This document shows, in pieces, positions 26,388 to 33,008 of a DNA stretch of 37,513 nucleotides. The stretch is taken from NCBI GenBank assembly GCA_046263155.1, contig JBHELF010000102.1:1-37513 (forward strand), given 5' to 3'. Below the pieces are notes generated by a model. It worked only from the letters and a program-made list of their open reading frames with translations, searched no databases and was not told where the DNA came from. Both the position numbers and the translations under genes were made by a program. How positions within the stretch are numbered: the first letter of the stretch is position 1; the number at the start of each line of letters is the position of its first letter. This DNA is from DATADF01 sp046263155 (GTDB taxonomy: Bacteria; Actinomycetota; CADDZG01; WHSQ01).

Positions 26388-26602
26388 CCGAGGCTCTCGG
26401 CGCCGTCGGCCCCTCGAAAAACGGACAAAGCGCTCGTCCCGGCGCCCTACGAGGCGCCCAGAAGGGCAACTGGAAAAATTTTCAAGAAATTCTGGCTAAA
26501 CTGCTTCAACATTTGGCAGAAATTGCCGATAATGGTCCTCTTCGGTAGTTGAGCGGTAACAGCAAGTGACATGTAGGGCGGGCTAGTAAACGGAGGCGGG
26601 AA
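26388..26602. promoter_or_regulatory. Intergenic region upstream of the first LPFTG gene
   Basis: No gene is seen here. The stretch 26471-26540 is strikingly AT-richer than its surroundings and holds GATAAT (26528-26533), a possible -10 box with TTCAAC 17 bases earlier. GGCA and TGCC at 26515-26527 can form a small hairpin. CATGTAG followed shortly by GGCTA, near 26571-26590, also occurs in the leader of the second LPFTG gene. GGAGG lies before the ATG. Confidence 0.4.
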
Positions 26603-27730
26603 ATGGCTAGGAAATTCTACGCAGCGGGCGTGTTGGTCGCGGTCTTGCTGCTCGCGCTCCTTTCCATAACCCCCGTTCTCGCCGATCCCGGGAACGGGAA
26701 CGGCAACGGACAGGGCCAGGAGCAGGGCAACTCCGAGGGGTCGAACGGCGGCGGAAACTCGGACGGCGCCGGCAATTCGGAGAATTCCAACGCCGGCGGA
26801 AACTCCGAAGAAAACGGAAACTCCGAAGAAAACGGCAACTCGGAGAATTCGAACGCGGGCGGCAACTCCGATAACACGGGCGCCAACGAGAATTCGAACG
26901 GCGGTGGCGACAAGGACAACGACGGCGACGCCGACAACGATCCCGACACCGAATACACCGAAGACAACGACACCAATGATGGTGGCACGCCGAACAACGT
27001 TCCCGACGAGGGCGACAACGAGCATCCGTCGGGCAATGACAAGTCGGAAGAGCACGGCAACTCCGGCAACCAAGGCAAGTCAGAGTCGGACCCCGACGGA
27101 AACAGCAACGGCGGCAAGGACAAGCCGAACGGCAACGGGGGGAACGACAAGGCCGACCAGGACGGCAACAACGGGTGTGGGAACGACGATGACTTCGAGG
27201 ACGACAACAAGGGCAAATGCCTCGGCAAGAAGAAGCCGCCGACGACTCCTCCTCCCCCTCCTTCTCCGCCGTCGCCTCCGGGCAACCCACCCCCGGGCCC
27301 TCCGGGCAACCCCAACAACCCGAACAGCCCGCCCCCGGTCGTACTCGGTGAAGTGATCACCAACCCCGACACGCCGACGACGGTCCCTGAGGTGCTGCCG
27401 GAAGTGACCCCCGAGGACGACGTTCCGGAGGAAGTGCTCGGCCTAAAGATCAAGAAGCAGTGCCCCAAGCCCGAGAGCCGCACCGGCGAAGCCGGCAGGG
27501 ATGTCCGCAGCAAGGGATCCGGTAGCTGCGTGGTCGACATCGCCCCCGCGGCCACAACGAACGTGGCACCCGCAAGAGTTCTGGGAGCCGCGCTGCCCTT
27601 CACGGGTACGAGCCAAATGCTCCCCCTGCTCCTGGTGGGGGCGGCCCTGAGCCTGCTCGGCGGACTGCTGCTGCAGGCCGAGCGGCGCCGACGCCTTGTG
27701 CTTATACGTCGCGAGCTCGTCGTCATCTAA
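26603..27730 (+). CDS. LPFTG-anchored, Asn/Gly/Asp-rich surface protein
   Basis: 375 residues. A signal peptide (about 1-27, VAVLLLALLSITPVLA) precedes a low-complexity region made of Asn, Gly, Ser, Asp and Glu with repeats of the GNSEEN and NSENSNAGG kind. Then comes a shared module EHPSGNDKSEEHG...DPDG...DGNNGCGNDDDFEDDN, a Pro-rich stretch, and a sorting signal: LPFTG at 331-335, hydrophobic helix, RRRR. It should be linked to peptidoglycan by a sortase, none of which lies in this window. The acidic Asn/Asp-rich repeats could bind calcium; that is a guess. A paralogue follows downstream. Confidence 0.85.
   Translation: MARKFYAAGVLVAVLLLALLSITPVLADPGNGNGNGQGQEQGNSEGSNGGGNSDGAGNSENSNAGGNSEENGNSEENGNSENSNAGGNSDNTGANENSNGGGDKDNDGDADNDPDTEYTEDNDTNDGGTPNNVPDEGDNEHPSGNDKSEEHGNSGNQGKSESDPDGNSNGGKDKPNGNGGNDKADQDGNNGCGNDDDFEDDNKGKCLGKKKPPTTPPPPPSPPSPPGNPPPGPPGNPNNPNSPPPVVLGEVITNPDTPTTVPEVLPEVTPEDDVPEEVLGLKIKKQCPKPESRTGEAGRDVRSKGSGSCVVDIAPAATTNVAPARVLGAALPFTGTSQMLPLLLVGAALSLLGGLLLQAERRRRLVLIRRELVVI
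26798..26833 (+). repeat. 18-bp tandem repeat in coding sequence
   Basis: Two exact 18-base units encode GNSEEN twice within the low-complexity part of the first LPFTG protein. Neighbouring units, such as NSENSNAGG, are more diverged. Such in-frame repeats can change number by slippage. Confidence 0.8.
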
Positions 27731-27748
27731 GCAACAACCCGCCCGACC

Positions 27749-27776
27749 AAAGAGAGCCGCTTCGGCGGCTCTCTTT
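27749..27776 (+). terminator. Strong hairpin terminator after first LPFTG gene
   Basis: AAAGAGAGCCGC and GCGGCTCTCTTT form a perfect 12-base stem closed by a TTCG tetraloop, 18 bases after the stop codon. The A-rich/T-rich ends allow it to work in both directions. Confidence 0.88.
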
Positions 27777-27922
27777 GCGTTCCGGCTGGCTACCTACGGA
27801 AATCTTCTGAAAAAGTTGGCCATCGAGGTTTAGCCACGCTCCGTCAGGAGATAACTACGTCCTGTGAGAAGGCATGTAGCTATTTGGCTACGCAACGTAG
27901 CCATCAAGGGAGGGAATGCCCG
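27777..27922 (+). promoter_or_regulatory. Leader of second LPFTG gene with competing inverted repeats
   Basis: GTAGC (27876-27880) can pair with GCTAC (27887-27891), while GGCTACG (27886-27892) can pair with CGTAGCC (27896-27902). The middle element is shared, so the two hairpins exclude each other. The second stem ends shortly before the AAGGGAGGGA ribosome site (27906-27915). Either an operator with repeated half-sites or a small RNA switch is possible. Confidence 0.4.
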
Positions 27923-28588
27923 ATGACCTCACGCCGGACGGCCGTACTTGCTATTGCTTCGTGCCTCCTGTTGATGCTCGTCATGGCCCCCGCGTGGGGC
28001 AATCACGACAACGGCAAGGGGAAATCGCAGGACCACCACGCCTCTGACCAGGAGGCGCAGGGGAACAAGGCCGAGAACTCCGACGACGGTGAGAAACCGT
28101 TCGATGAGGAACCGAACGACCACCCCTCCGGCAAAGACAAATCCGAGGAGCCCGGCGGCTCGGACACGCAGGGCAAGAGCACGTCCGATCCGGATGGAGA
28201 CGCCAACGGGGGTGCCGACAAACCGTGTGAGCTGCTCGACGACTGCGCCGCGGAGCAAGGCGGCTTCGATTCTGACCACGACGGCAACAACGGGTGTGGC
28301 AATGACGACGACTTCGAAGATGACAACAACGGCTGGTGCGGTAAGCCTGAGGAAGTCGAGGTAGAGGCCGTTACCGTCGAGAAGAAAGAGGTTCCCACCA
28401 CGGTCCTCGGCGCGCGCATCTCCCGTCCCGAGGTTGCCCCCGCGGTAGCAGAGAGGGCTTCACTGCCGATCGGAAGCGTGCTGCCTTTTACCGGCCTCGC
28501 GAACGTCTTTATCTATGTCGCTCTTGCGCTGATGCTGCTTGTTATGGGCACGCTGGCCATAGTTGTGGCGGGAGAGCGTCGGGCCTGA
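27923..28588 (+). CDS. Second LPFTG-anchored acidic surface protein
   Basis: 221 residues from ATG 27923, placed by a GGGAGGG site seven bases upstream and by a signal peptide (AVLAIASCLLLMLVMAPAWG). The middle repeats the module of the first protein: DHPSGKDKSEEPG, GKSTSDPDGDANGGADKP, DGNNGCGNDDDFEDDNNGWCG. It has two extra Cys (CELLDDCAAEQ). VLGARI and a short linker lead to LPFTG at 187-191, a membrane helix and GERRA. It is shorter than its partner because it lacks the GNSEEN and Pro-rich stretches. Sortase substrate by structure; function unknown. Confidence 0.85.
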   Translation: MTSRRTAVLAIASCLLLMLVMAPAWGNHDNGKGKSQDHHASDQEAQGNKAENSDDGEKPFDEEPNDHPSGKDKSEEPGGSDTQGKSTSDPDGDANGGADKPCELLDDCAAEQGGFDSDHDGNNGCGNDDDFEDDNNGWCGKPEEVEVEAVTVEKKEVPTTVLGARISRPEVAPAVAERASLPIGSVLPFTGLANVFIYVALALMLLVMGTLAIVVAGERRA

Positions 28589-28605
28589 GGGGACCCGCGC
28601 TCTCC
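28571..28605 (+). terminator. Terminator overlapping the stop of the second LPFTG gene
   Basis: GGAGAGCG (28571-28578) pairs with CGCTCTCC (28598-28605), and CGGG with CCCG inside after a one-base bulge. The TGA stop codon (28586-28588) is in the loop. No T-run follows. Confidence 0.6.
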
Positions 28606-28668
28606 GTCGCCCCGCTCTAATAGTCAGGCTCGATCTCACGAAAGGACGCGCGCCCACGTTTCAATAGC

Positions 28669-29133
28669 GTGATGGTGCCTCCCTTCCAAGCGTTCTTGGA
28701 CGCGCACAAGAGAGCCGTCTATCGGTATCTCGCCGCCAACCTCCCGCGGCCGGAGGTCGAAGACTGCTTTCAGGAGACGTTCCTGGCCGCCTTGCGTGCG
28801 TACCCGAATCTGCGATCGGACTCCAACCTGCGCGCCTGGGTACTTCGAATCGCCGAGAGGAAGGTGCTTGATGCGCACCGCGCTCGGCAGCGGCTTCCGG
28901 TTCCTCAAGCAGTCACACCCGACAGAGCCACAACGGACGGGCACACGGACTATCAGCCCGAGGTCTGGGAGGCGGTCCGTGGTCTTCCGGCGAAGCAGAG
29001 GGCCGCAGTCGTCTATCGCTACGTAACTTCGCTTCGCTACGCGGAGATCGGTCCACTGATTGGTTCATCCGAGGAGGCGGCGCGGCAGAACGTGCGGGCC
29101 GGCTTGCAAAAACTGAGGGAGGTCTTGAAGTGA
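28669..29133 (+). CDS. ECF-type RNA polymerase sigma factor
   Basis: 154 residues (GTG 28669 or ATG 28672). Region 2 spans about 8-65: YRYLAANLPRPEVEDCFQET, then NLRAWVLRIAERKVLDAHR. Region 4 spans about 100-150: VRGLPAKQRAAVVYRYVTSLRYAEIGPLIGSSEEAARQNVRAGLQKL. It directs RNA polymerase to a small regulon. The usual anti-sigma gene does not follow; instead its TGA overlaps the GTG of the ogt gene by three bases. The region upstream has no clear promoter. Confidence 0.9.
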   Translation: MMVPPFQAFLDAHKRAVYRYLAANLPRPEVEDCFQETFLAALRAYPNLRSDSNLRAWVLRIAERKVLDAHRARQRLPVPQAVTPDRATTDGHTDYQPEVWEAVRGLPAKQRAAVVYRYVTSLRYAEIGPLIGSSEEAARQNVRAGLQKLREVLK

Positions 29134-29738
29134 AGGAGCTAAAGCAGGCGACGGCACGACTCGACACGATCTGGGACGAGGAGGCCGATCAGGCCGCAGA
29201 GAGGTTTGCCGGGGCAGCCGAGCCCGCGGGTCTTGTGGATGTGGCCTACGCCGAGGTCGGTTCCCCTATCGGCGACCTGATCGTCGCCAGCACCCGCAGA
29301 GGCTTGGCCAAGGTCGCTTTCCCCAACGAATCCCCTGACATCGTTCTCGAGAGGCTCGCGAGGGAGGTCTCGCCACGCATTCTCCGGGTGCCGGCAAAGC
29401 TGGACGACGTCAGGCGACAGCTCGAGGAGTACTTCGCCGGACGTCTGCAGAGTTTTTCCCTGCGTGTGGACCTGAACCGTCTGGCCCCCTTTCAGCGCTC
29501 CGTTCTCAAGGCGACCAAAACCATTCCGTACGGACGGGTTTCGACTTACAGGAGAGTCGCGGATAAGGCGGGAAATGCTGCAGCGGTTCGAGCGACCGGT
29601 AACGCGTTGGGTGCAAACCCCGTGCCGATTGTCGTCCCCTGTCACCGCGTCCTTCGCACTGATGGCACCCTCGGCGGATACGGAGGGGGCCTCGAAGTGA
29701 AGCGTCTGCTCCTGGATCTAGAGGAGGCGAACGTCTAG
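29130..29738 (+). CDS. ogt: O6-alkylguanine-DNA methyltransferase with N-terminal extension
   Basis: 202 residues. The C-terminal methyltransferase has FQRSVLKATKTIPYGRVSTYRRVA, RATGNALGANPVPIVVPCHRVL and GTLGGYGGGLEVKRLLLDLE. The Cys of PCHRV accepts the alkyl group irreversibly. The first 35 residues (MKELKQATARLDTIWDEEAD...) are an extra acidic/helical stretch that precedes the usual N-domain and is reminiscent in position of anti-sigma N-termini. The GTG overlaps the sigma factor stop codon, so the two are made together. Whether the protein controls the sigma factor is open. Confidence 0.9.
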   Translation: MKELKQATARLDTIWDEEADQAAERFAGAAEPAGLVDVAYAEVGSPIGDLIVASTRRGLAKVAFPNESPDIVLERLAREVSPRILRVPAKLDDVRRQLEEYFAGRLQSFSLRVDLNRLAPFQRSVLKATKTIPYGRVSTYRRVADKAGNAAAVRATGNALGANPVPIVVPCHRVLRTDGTLGGYGGGLEVKRLLLDLEEANV

Positions 29739-29754
29739 CCCCGCACGCGTCCAC

Positions 29755-29784
29755 TTGAAAGTGATAATCATTTTCATCTAGAGT
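29755..29784 (+). promoter_or_regulatory. Zur-type operator overlapping the ZIP gene promoter
   Basis: Promoter: TTGAAA (29755-29760), 18 bases, TAGAGT (29779-29784), then six bases to the ATG. Within it, 29756-29776 forms a 21-base inverted repeat of the form TGAAA-n-TGAT-n-ATCA-n-TTTCA, the layout of Fur/Zur boxes. Binding there would block RNA polymerase. The regulator gene is the second gene of the same unit. Confidence 0.82.
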
Positions 29785-29790
29785 GGGAAA

Positions 29791-30546
29791 ATGGATGTCC
29801 CCGGGTCTGTGTGGTTCTTCAGCCTGGTGGCCGTTCTGGGAATCAGTGCGATATCACTGCTCGGAGCGGCTTCGATGGTCTTCTCCGAACGGAGACTTCG
29901 CCAGGCCCTTGTGATCCTTATCGCCTTCGCGGCAGGCGCCCTACTTGGGGACGCGTTCCTGCATCTGCTTCCCGAGACCGTCGAGGCTGCGGGGGGCCTA
30001 GAACTTGGGGCTTCATTCTCGATACTCGTTGGAGTCGGCGCCTTCTTCATCCTGGAAAAGGGGCTGCACTGGCACCACGCGCACCTTCCGCACCGTGAGA
30101 CGTTCCATCCTGTAGCGGTAACGAACCTCGTCGGAGACGGCTTGCACAATTTCGTTGACGGCGCCATCGTCGGCGCAGCATTCGCGGCGTCGACCACGCT
30201 GGGGGTCGCTACAACGATCGCGGTCGCGCTCCACGAGATTCCTCAAGAGCTCGGAGACTTCAGCATCTTGCTGCACGCGGGGCTGAAGCCGAGGCGCGCC
30301 CTCCTGCTCAATTTTCTTACCGGCCTTGCCGCTCTCGCGGGTGCGGTCGTGGCGCTGGCCTTTACGTCCGTGAGCACGATCGAAGGTCTATTCGTTCCCT
30401 TCACCGCCGGGGCATTTATCTACATAGCGGGCACCGATCTGATGCCTGAAATCCACAAGGAGCCCGAGCCGTTGAAGTCGGTGCTCCAGCTACTCGCCTT
30501 TGGCGCCGGCGTGGGCACGATGGCCGTTCTTCTAGTTCTGGAATGA
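29791..30546 (+). CDS. ZIP-family metal transporter
   Basis: 251 residues with eight membrane segments. The metal-binding helix motifs are NLVGDGLHNFVDGAIVG and IAVALHEIPQELGDF, both intact. A His-containing loop (HWHHAHLPHRETFH) lies between the third and fourth segments. It should import Zn2+ (or a similar divalent ion) into the cytoplasm. It has no Shine-Dalgarno and a -10 box six bases before the ATG, so the transcript is probably leaderless. A Zur-type box covers the promoter, and the downstream Fur-family gene overlaps its stop codon, so this is a self-contained zinc-response unit. Confidence 0.93.
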   Translation: MDVPGSVWFFSLVAVLGISAISLLGAASMVFSERRLRQALVILIAFAAGALLGDAFLHLLPETVEAAGGLELGASFSILVGVGAFFILEKGLHWHHAHLPHRETFHPVAVTNLVGDGLHNFVDGAIVGAAFAASTTLGVATTIAVALHEIPQELGDFSILLHAGLKPRRALLLNFLTGLAALAGAVVALAFTSVSTIEGLFVPFTAGAFIYIAGTDLMPEIHKEPEPLKSVLQLLAFGAGVGTMAVLLVLE

Positions 30547-30926
30547 CCTCCCCCCGGAGTACACGTCAGCGAGCGGCCATCGGCGCGGCCCTAAAACGGG
30601 CAAAGGGTTTTCGCAGCGCTCAGCAACTTCACGAGGAATTGCGGGCCAAAGGTCACGGCGTAGGACTCGTCACCGTTTACCGCACGCTGCACGAGCTCAC
30701 GGAATCGGGCGAGGTCGACGTACTCAATGCAGAGGGAGAGTCAATTTTCAGGCTGTGTGAATCGAGAGACCACCACCACCACCTCGTCTGTCGCTCGTGT
30801 GGGCGCTCGGTTGAAATCGCCAGCGATGAACTCGAAGCGTGGGCCAAACAGGTCGCGCGACGCCACGGGTTCTCTCAAGTAAGCCACGTCACCGAGCTCT
30901 TCGGTCTCTGCTCGAAATGTCGCTAG
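30543..30926 (+). CDS. zur: Fur-family regulator, probably Zur
   Basis: 127 residues. A winged helix (about 1-70, RTLHELTESGEVDVL at its end) is followed by the metal domain: CESRDHHHHLVCRSCG, and GLCSKC at the end. The paired C83/C86 and C123/C126 are the structural zinc site. The assignment as Zur rests on its partner, the ZIP transporter, and on the 21-base operator at 29756-29776; a Fur or Mur role is less likely. The ATG overlaps the ZIP stop codon (ATGA). Confidence 0.88.
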   Translation: MTSPRSTRQRAAIGAALKRAKGFRSAQQLHEELRAKGHGVGLVTVYRTLHELTESGEVDVLNAEGESIFRLCESRDHHHHLVCRSCGRSVEIASDELEAWAKQVARRHGFSQVSHVTELFGLCSKCR

Positions 30927-30937
30927 TGGTCCTTCGA

Positions 30938-30943
30938 TAGGGT
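30938..30943 (+). promoter_or_regulatory. -10 box of the ACT-domain gene
   Basis: TAGGGT ends six bases before the GTG at 30950, the same spacing as for other leaderless starts here. It supports GTG over the in-frame ATG at 30971. No convincing -35 box. Confidence 0.35.
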
Positions 30944-30949
30944 CGCCGC

Positions 30950-31486
30950 GTGGACCAGGGCGAGGAAGTTATGGCCGTGAGCGCCATCGGTGTGGACCGC
31001 CCGGGGATCGTGGCGGCAGTGACGAAGGTCCTCTACGAGCATGGCTGCAACCTCGAGGACGCGACGTCTGCGATCCTGCGCGGTCACTTCACCATGACCT
31101 TGATCGTCAAGGCATCCCCGCAGACCGACCGCGCAGCCCTAGAGAAAGATCTCGAGGCAGTCGGACGCGATCTCGAGTTGCTCGTCAGCGCGCGCCTCGT
31201 CGACGAAGCCACGAGCGAAGTCGCCCCGCCCACCCACATGATCTCGGTGTACGGCGCCGACCGGCCTGGGATCGTCTACAGGGTCGCGACGGCTCTCGGT
31301 GAGCTCGATGCGAACATCACCGACCTCACCTCCAGGGTGATAGGCGATGCCGGCAATCCCGTCTACGCCTTGATGCTGGAGGTTCGAATTCCCGAGGGAA
31401 AAGATCTCGATGCGGCGCTCGCCGGTCTCCGCGATGAACCGGGTTTGGAGGTGCGCGTCAGCCCACTAGAGGCGGACGTCCTCTAG
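30950..31486 (+). CDS. Double ACT-domain protein (GcvR-like)
   Basis: 178 residues with two ACT domains (about 8-80 and 92-170), each opening with a strand and VDRPGIVAAVTKVL or ADRPGIVYRVATAL. This is the architecture of GcvR-like/formyltetrahydrofolate-deformylase-type regulatory proteins that sense amino acids, often glycine or serine. No DNA-binding domain is present. Start GTG 30950 is preferred; ATG 30971 has a GAGGAAG right before it and is the alternative. The next gene begins three bases after its stop, so it is co-expressed with deformylase. Confidence 0.88.
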   Translation: MDQGEEVMAVSAIGVDRPGIVAAVTKVLYEHGCNLEDATSAILRGHFTMTLIVKASPQTDRAALEKDLEAVGRDLELLVSARLVDEATSEVAPPTHMISVYGADRPGIVYRVATALGELDANITDLTSRVIGDAGNPVYALMLEVRIPEGKDLDAALAGLRDEPGLEVRVSPLEADVL

Positions 31487-31489
31487 TTC

Positions 31490-31987
31490 GTGGCCGTACG
31501 CACCGTCGTCTCGCTCCCGCACCCACTGCTCTCGGTGCCGGCGAAAGAGATTCTTCTCGAAGAGGCACCGGGGCTGCTCGACGACCTCGTGGACACGATG
31601 CGAGCTTCGCCGGCCTGCGTTGGCCTGGCCGCCCCTCAGATAGGCGTCGCCCGCAGAGCGATAGCCGTCGACGTGAGCCAACATCCAAAGACGACGACAT
31701 CCCACGGCCTCGTCCTCTTGATGAACCCAGAGATCATCGAGGCCCACGACCGTGAGCTAGGGCGCGAAGGCTGCATGAGCGTGCCCGATCTGACCGCGAA
31801 TGTCGCGCGCGCCAAGGACATCGTCGTCAGAGGCCTCGCTCCCGACGGAAACACACGCTTGATTGCGACTGAAGGCTTCGAGGCCCGCGCCTTCCAGCAC
31901 GAGATCGATCATCTCGAGGGGAGATTGATCCTGGACCGCGTCGCCTCGCTGACGACAGACGTCTTTCGTCGGCGCATTTATCTCTAA
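31490..31987 (+). CDS. def: Peptide deformylase
   Basis: 165 residues from GTG. All three metal/active-site motifs are present: GLAAPQIG, EGCMSVP (Cys metal ligand) and HEIDHLEG (two His ligands and catalytic Glu). It removes the formyl group from nascent proteins in the cytoplasm. It follows the ACT gene by three bases and is likely translated by coupling. The CCGCG/CGCGG hairpin at 32018-32032 may end the transcript. Confidence 0.95.
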   Translation: MAVRTVVSLPHPLLSVPAKEILLEEAPGLLDDLVDTMRASPACVGLAAPQIGVARRAIAVDVSQHPKTTTSHGLVLLMNPEIIEAHDRELGREGCMSVPDLTANVARAKDIVVRGLAPDGNTRLIATEGFEARAFQHEIDHLEGRLILDRVASLTTDVFRRRIYL

Positions 31988-32142
31988 AGAAGCAGCTCAC
32001 GCCTATTGCGAATAATTCCGCGTGATTCGCGGTATAGCTCCCACGCGAGGCGCGTTTTGCCTTCCCTTTTTGCGCGCTCATGATCGACTGAAGGTGCGCC
32101 GGCTTCGCGCGCGTTGACGGTTGCGCAACGCGGCCAAAAATG
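31988..32142. other. Intergenic region after def
   Basis: No gene is evident. A hairpin CCGCG-TGATT-CGCGG lies at 32018-32032, and GCGAAT/ATTCGC (32008-32030) is an alternative pairing. TTGACG at 32114-32119 with AAAATG 17 bases on is a possible promoter for the downstream unit. Confidence 0.35.
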
Positions 32143-32244
32143 TCACCGCTAATTGGTGATCGAGCAACCGCTGCTGCACGCAGTCGTTTTGCTACTACCG
32201 GTCAAGGGTAGTGCCTATATGGCCCTGATGAGAGGGCTTTTTTT
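32143..32244 (+). promoter_or_regulatory. Structured leader ending in an intrinsic terminator before the repeat-protein gene
   Basis: Four stem-loops follow each other: TCACC/GGTGA (32143-32159), CTGC/GCAG (near 32171-32183), ACTACC/GGGTAGT (32194-32212) and the terminator GCCCT-GATGAG-AGGGC with seven T (32222-32244). AGGG at 32205-32208 could instead pair with CCCT of the terminator, making an antiterminator. The downstream gene starts 73 bases after the T-run. It does not match a riboswitch class I know. Confidence 0.55.
32222..32244 (+). terminator. Intrinsic terminator in the leader
   Basis: Five-base stem GCCCT/AGGGC, six-base loop and TTTTTTT. It is the most classic intrinsic terminator in the window, and it lies upstream of a gene rather than just after one. 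Confidence 0.8.
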
Positions 32245-32316
32245 ACGGATGCGTTGCCGTTTATCGGCGAGCAAGTCACCGGGATGCGCATCGCAAGAGC
32301 AGAAAGGAGCGACGTC

Positions 32317-32991
32317 ATGGACGAAGTGTCTCTAGGTCGCTTGACGACGGAGGAGATCAGCGCCGAAATCGGAACATTGCTCCCCTCGAAAGAGGTGCTT
32401 TCCTTGCTCGATCTCCTGGTCGATCTCGACATCGCACTAGATCTGGCGGCCCCGATTGATCTTGCCGTTGCAGCAAATGCGAACGTAGCGGCGCCGATCA
32501 ATGCCGCGGTGGGCGCTAACGTGTTGTCGGCGCTGTCGAATGCAGCTGCCGTAGGAGACCAGAACGTCACGCTCGATCAGGTCATCTCCGGCGAAGCGAT
32601 CGCCAATGCGCCTCAGACGAGCATCATCGATCAGTCGAACGATGTGATCGATGGAGGAGGGACCAGCGACGGCACCTCCGGCGGCGATAGCTCCACGAGC
32701 ACGGATTTGACCGATCTCACGGAGACGGACGTCGGGTCGATTCTTGACGGCGACCTGTTGAACGTCGACGTGCAGGCGTCTCTGGACGCTGACCTGGCGG
32801 CACCTGTCGCTGGTGCGGTTGCGGCGAATGCCAACTTGGCGGCGCCGATTAACGCATCGGTGGCGGCCAACGTCGCCTCGATCGGGTCGGAAGCGGTCTC
32901 TGTCGCTACGCAGGACGCCACGATCACTCAGAACCTTGACGATGTCGTGGCGGAGGCCACTGCCGAGCAGGACTCAACGATCACGCAGTAG
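32317..32991 (+). CDS. Ala/Asn-rich tandem-repeat protein, partner of the M50 protease
   Basis: 224 residues from ATG 32317, with AAAGGAG seven bases upstream. An N-terminal segment (1-37, with LTTEEISAEIGTLLPSKEVL) is leader-like. Two modules follow, about 38-106 and 154-224. Each reads LAAP..AVAANAN.AAPINA.V.ANV.S..., then Q..TI.Q and a closing Q.S.I.Q pattern. Between them is a Gly/Ser/Thr/Asp linker. It has no signal peptide, no Cys and no membrane segment. I know no characterised member. It is 17 bases upstream of the M50/PqqD-like gene and may be its substrate. Confidence 0.8.
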   Translation: MDEVSLGRLTTEEISAEIGTLLPSKEVLSLLDLLVDLDIALDLAAPIDLAVAANANVAAPINAAVGANVLSALSNAAAVGDQNVTLDQVISGEAIANAPQTSIIDQSNDVIDGGGTSDGTSGGDSSTSTDLTDLTETDVGSILDGDLLNVDVQASLDADLAAPVAGAVAANANLAAPINASVAANVASIGSEAVSVATQDATITQNLDDVVAEATAEQDSTITQ

Positions 32992-33008
32992 CTGAGTCCT
33001 AGGCACAA

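Noticed and set aside
26560..26575. GGTAAC-AGCAA-GTGAC as an MtrA-type direct repeat
   Set aside because: The repeat period is 10 rather than 11 bases and the second half differs; too weak to call.
26617..27726. A 369-residue Ser/Pro/Leu-rich frame antisense to the first LPFTG gene
   Set aside because: It is the mirror of the Asn/Gly-rich repeats; it has no ribosome site and no recognisable domain, while the sense frame has a signal peptide and sorting signal.
32143..32244. Leader as a cyclic-di-GMP, cobalamin or ydaO-type riboswitch
   Set aside because: None of the conserved core sequences of those classes is present; only the generic attenuator layout remains.
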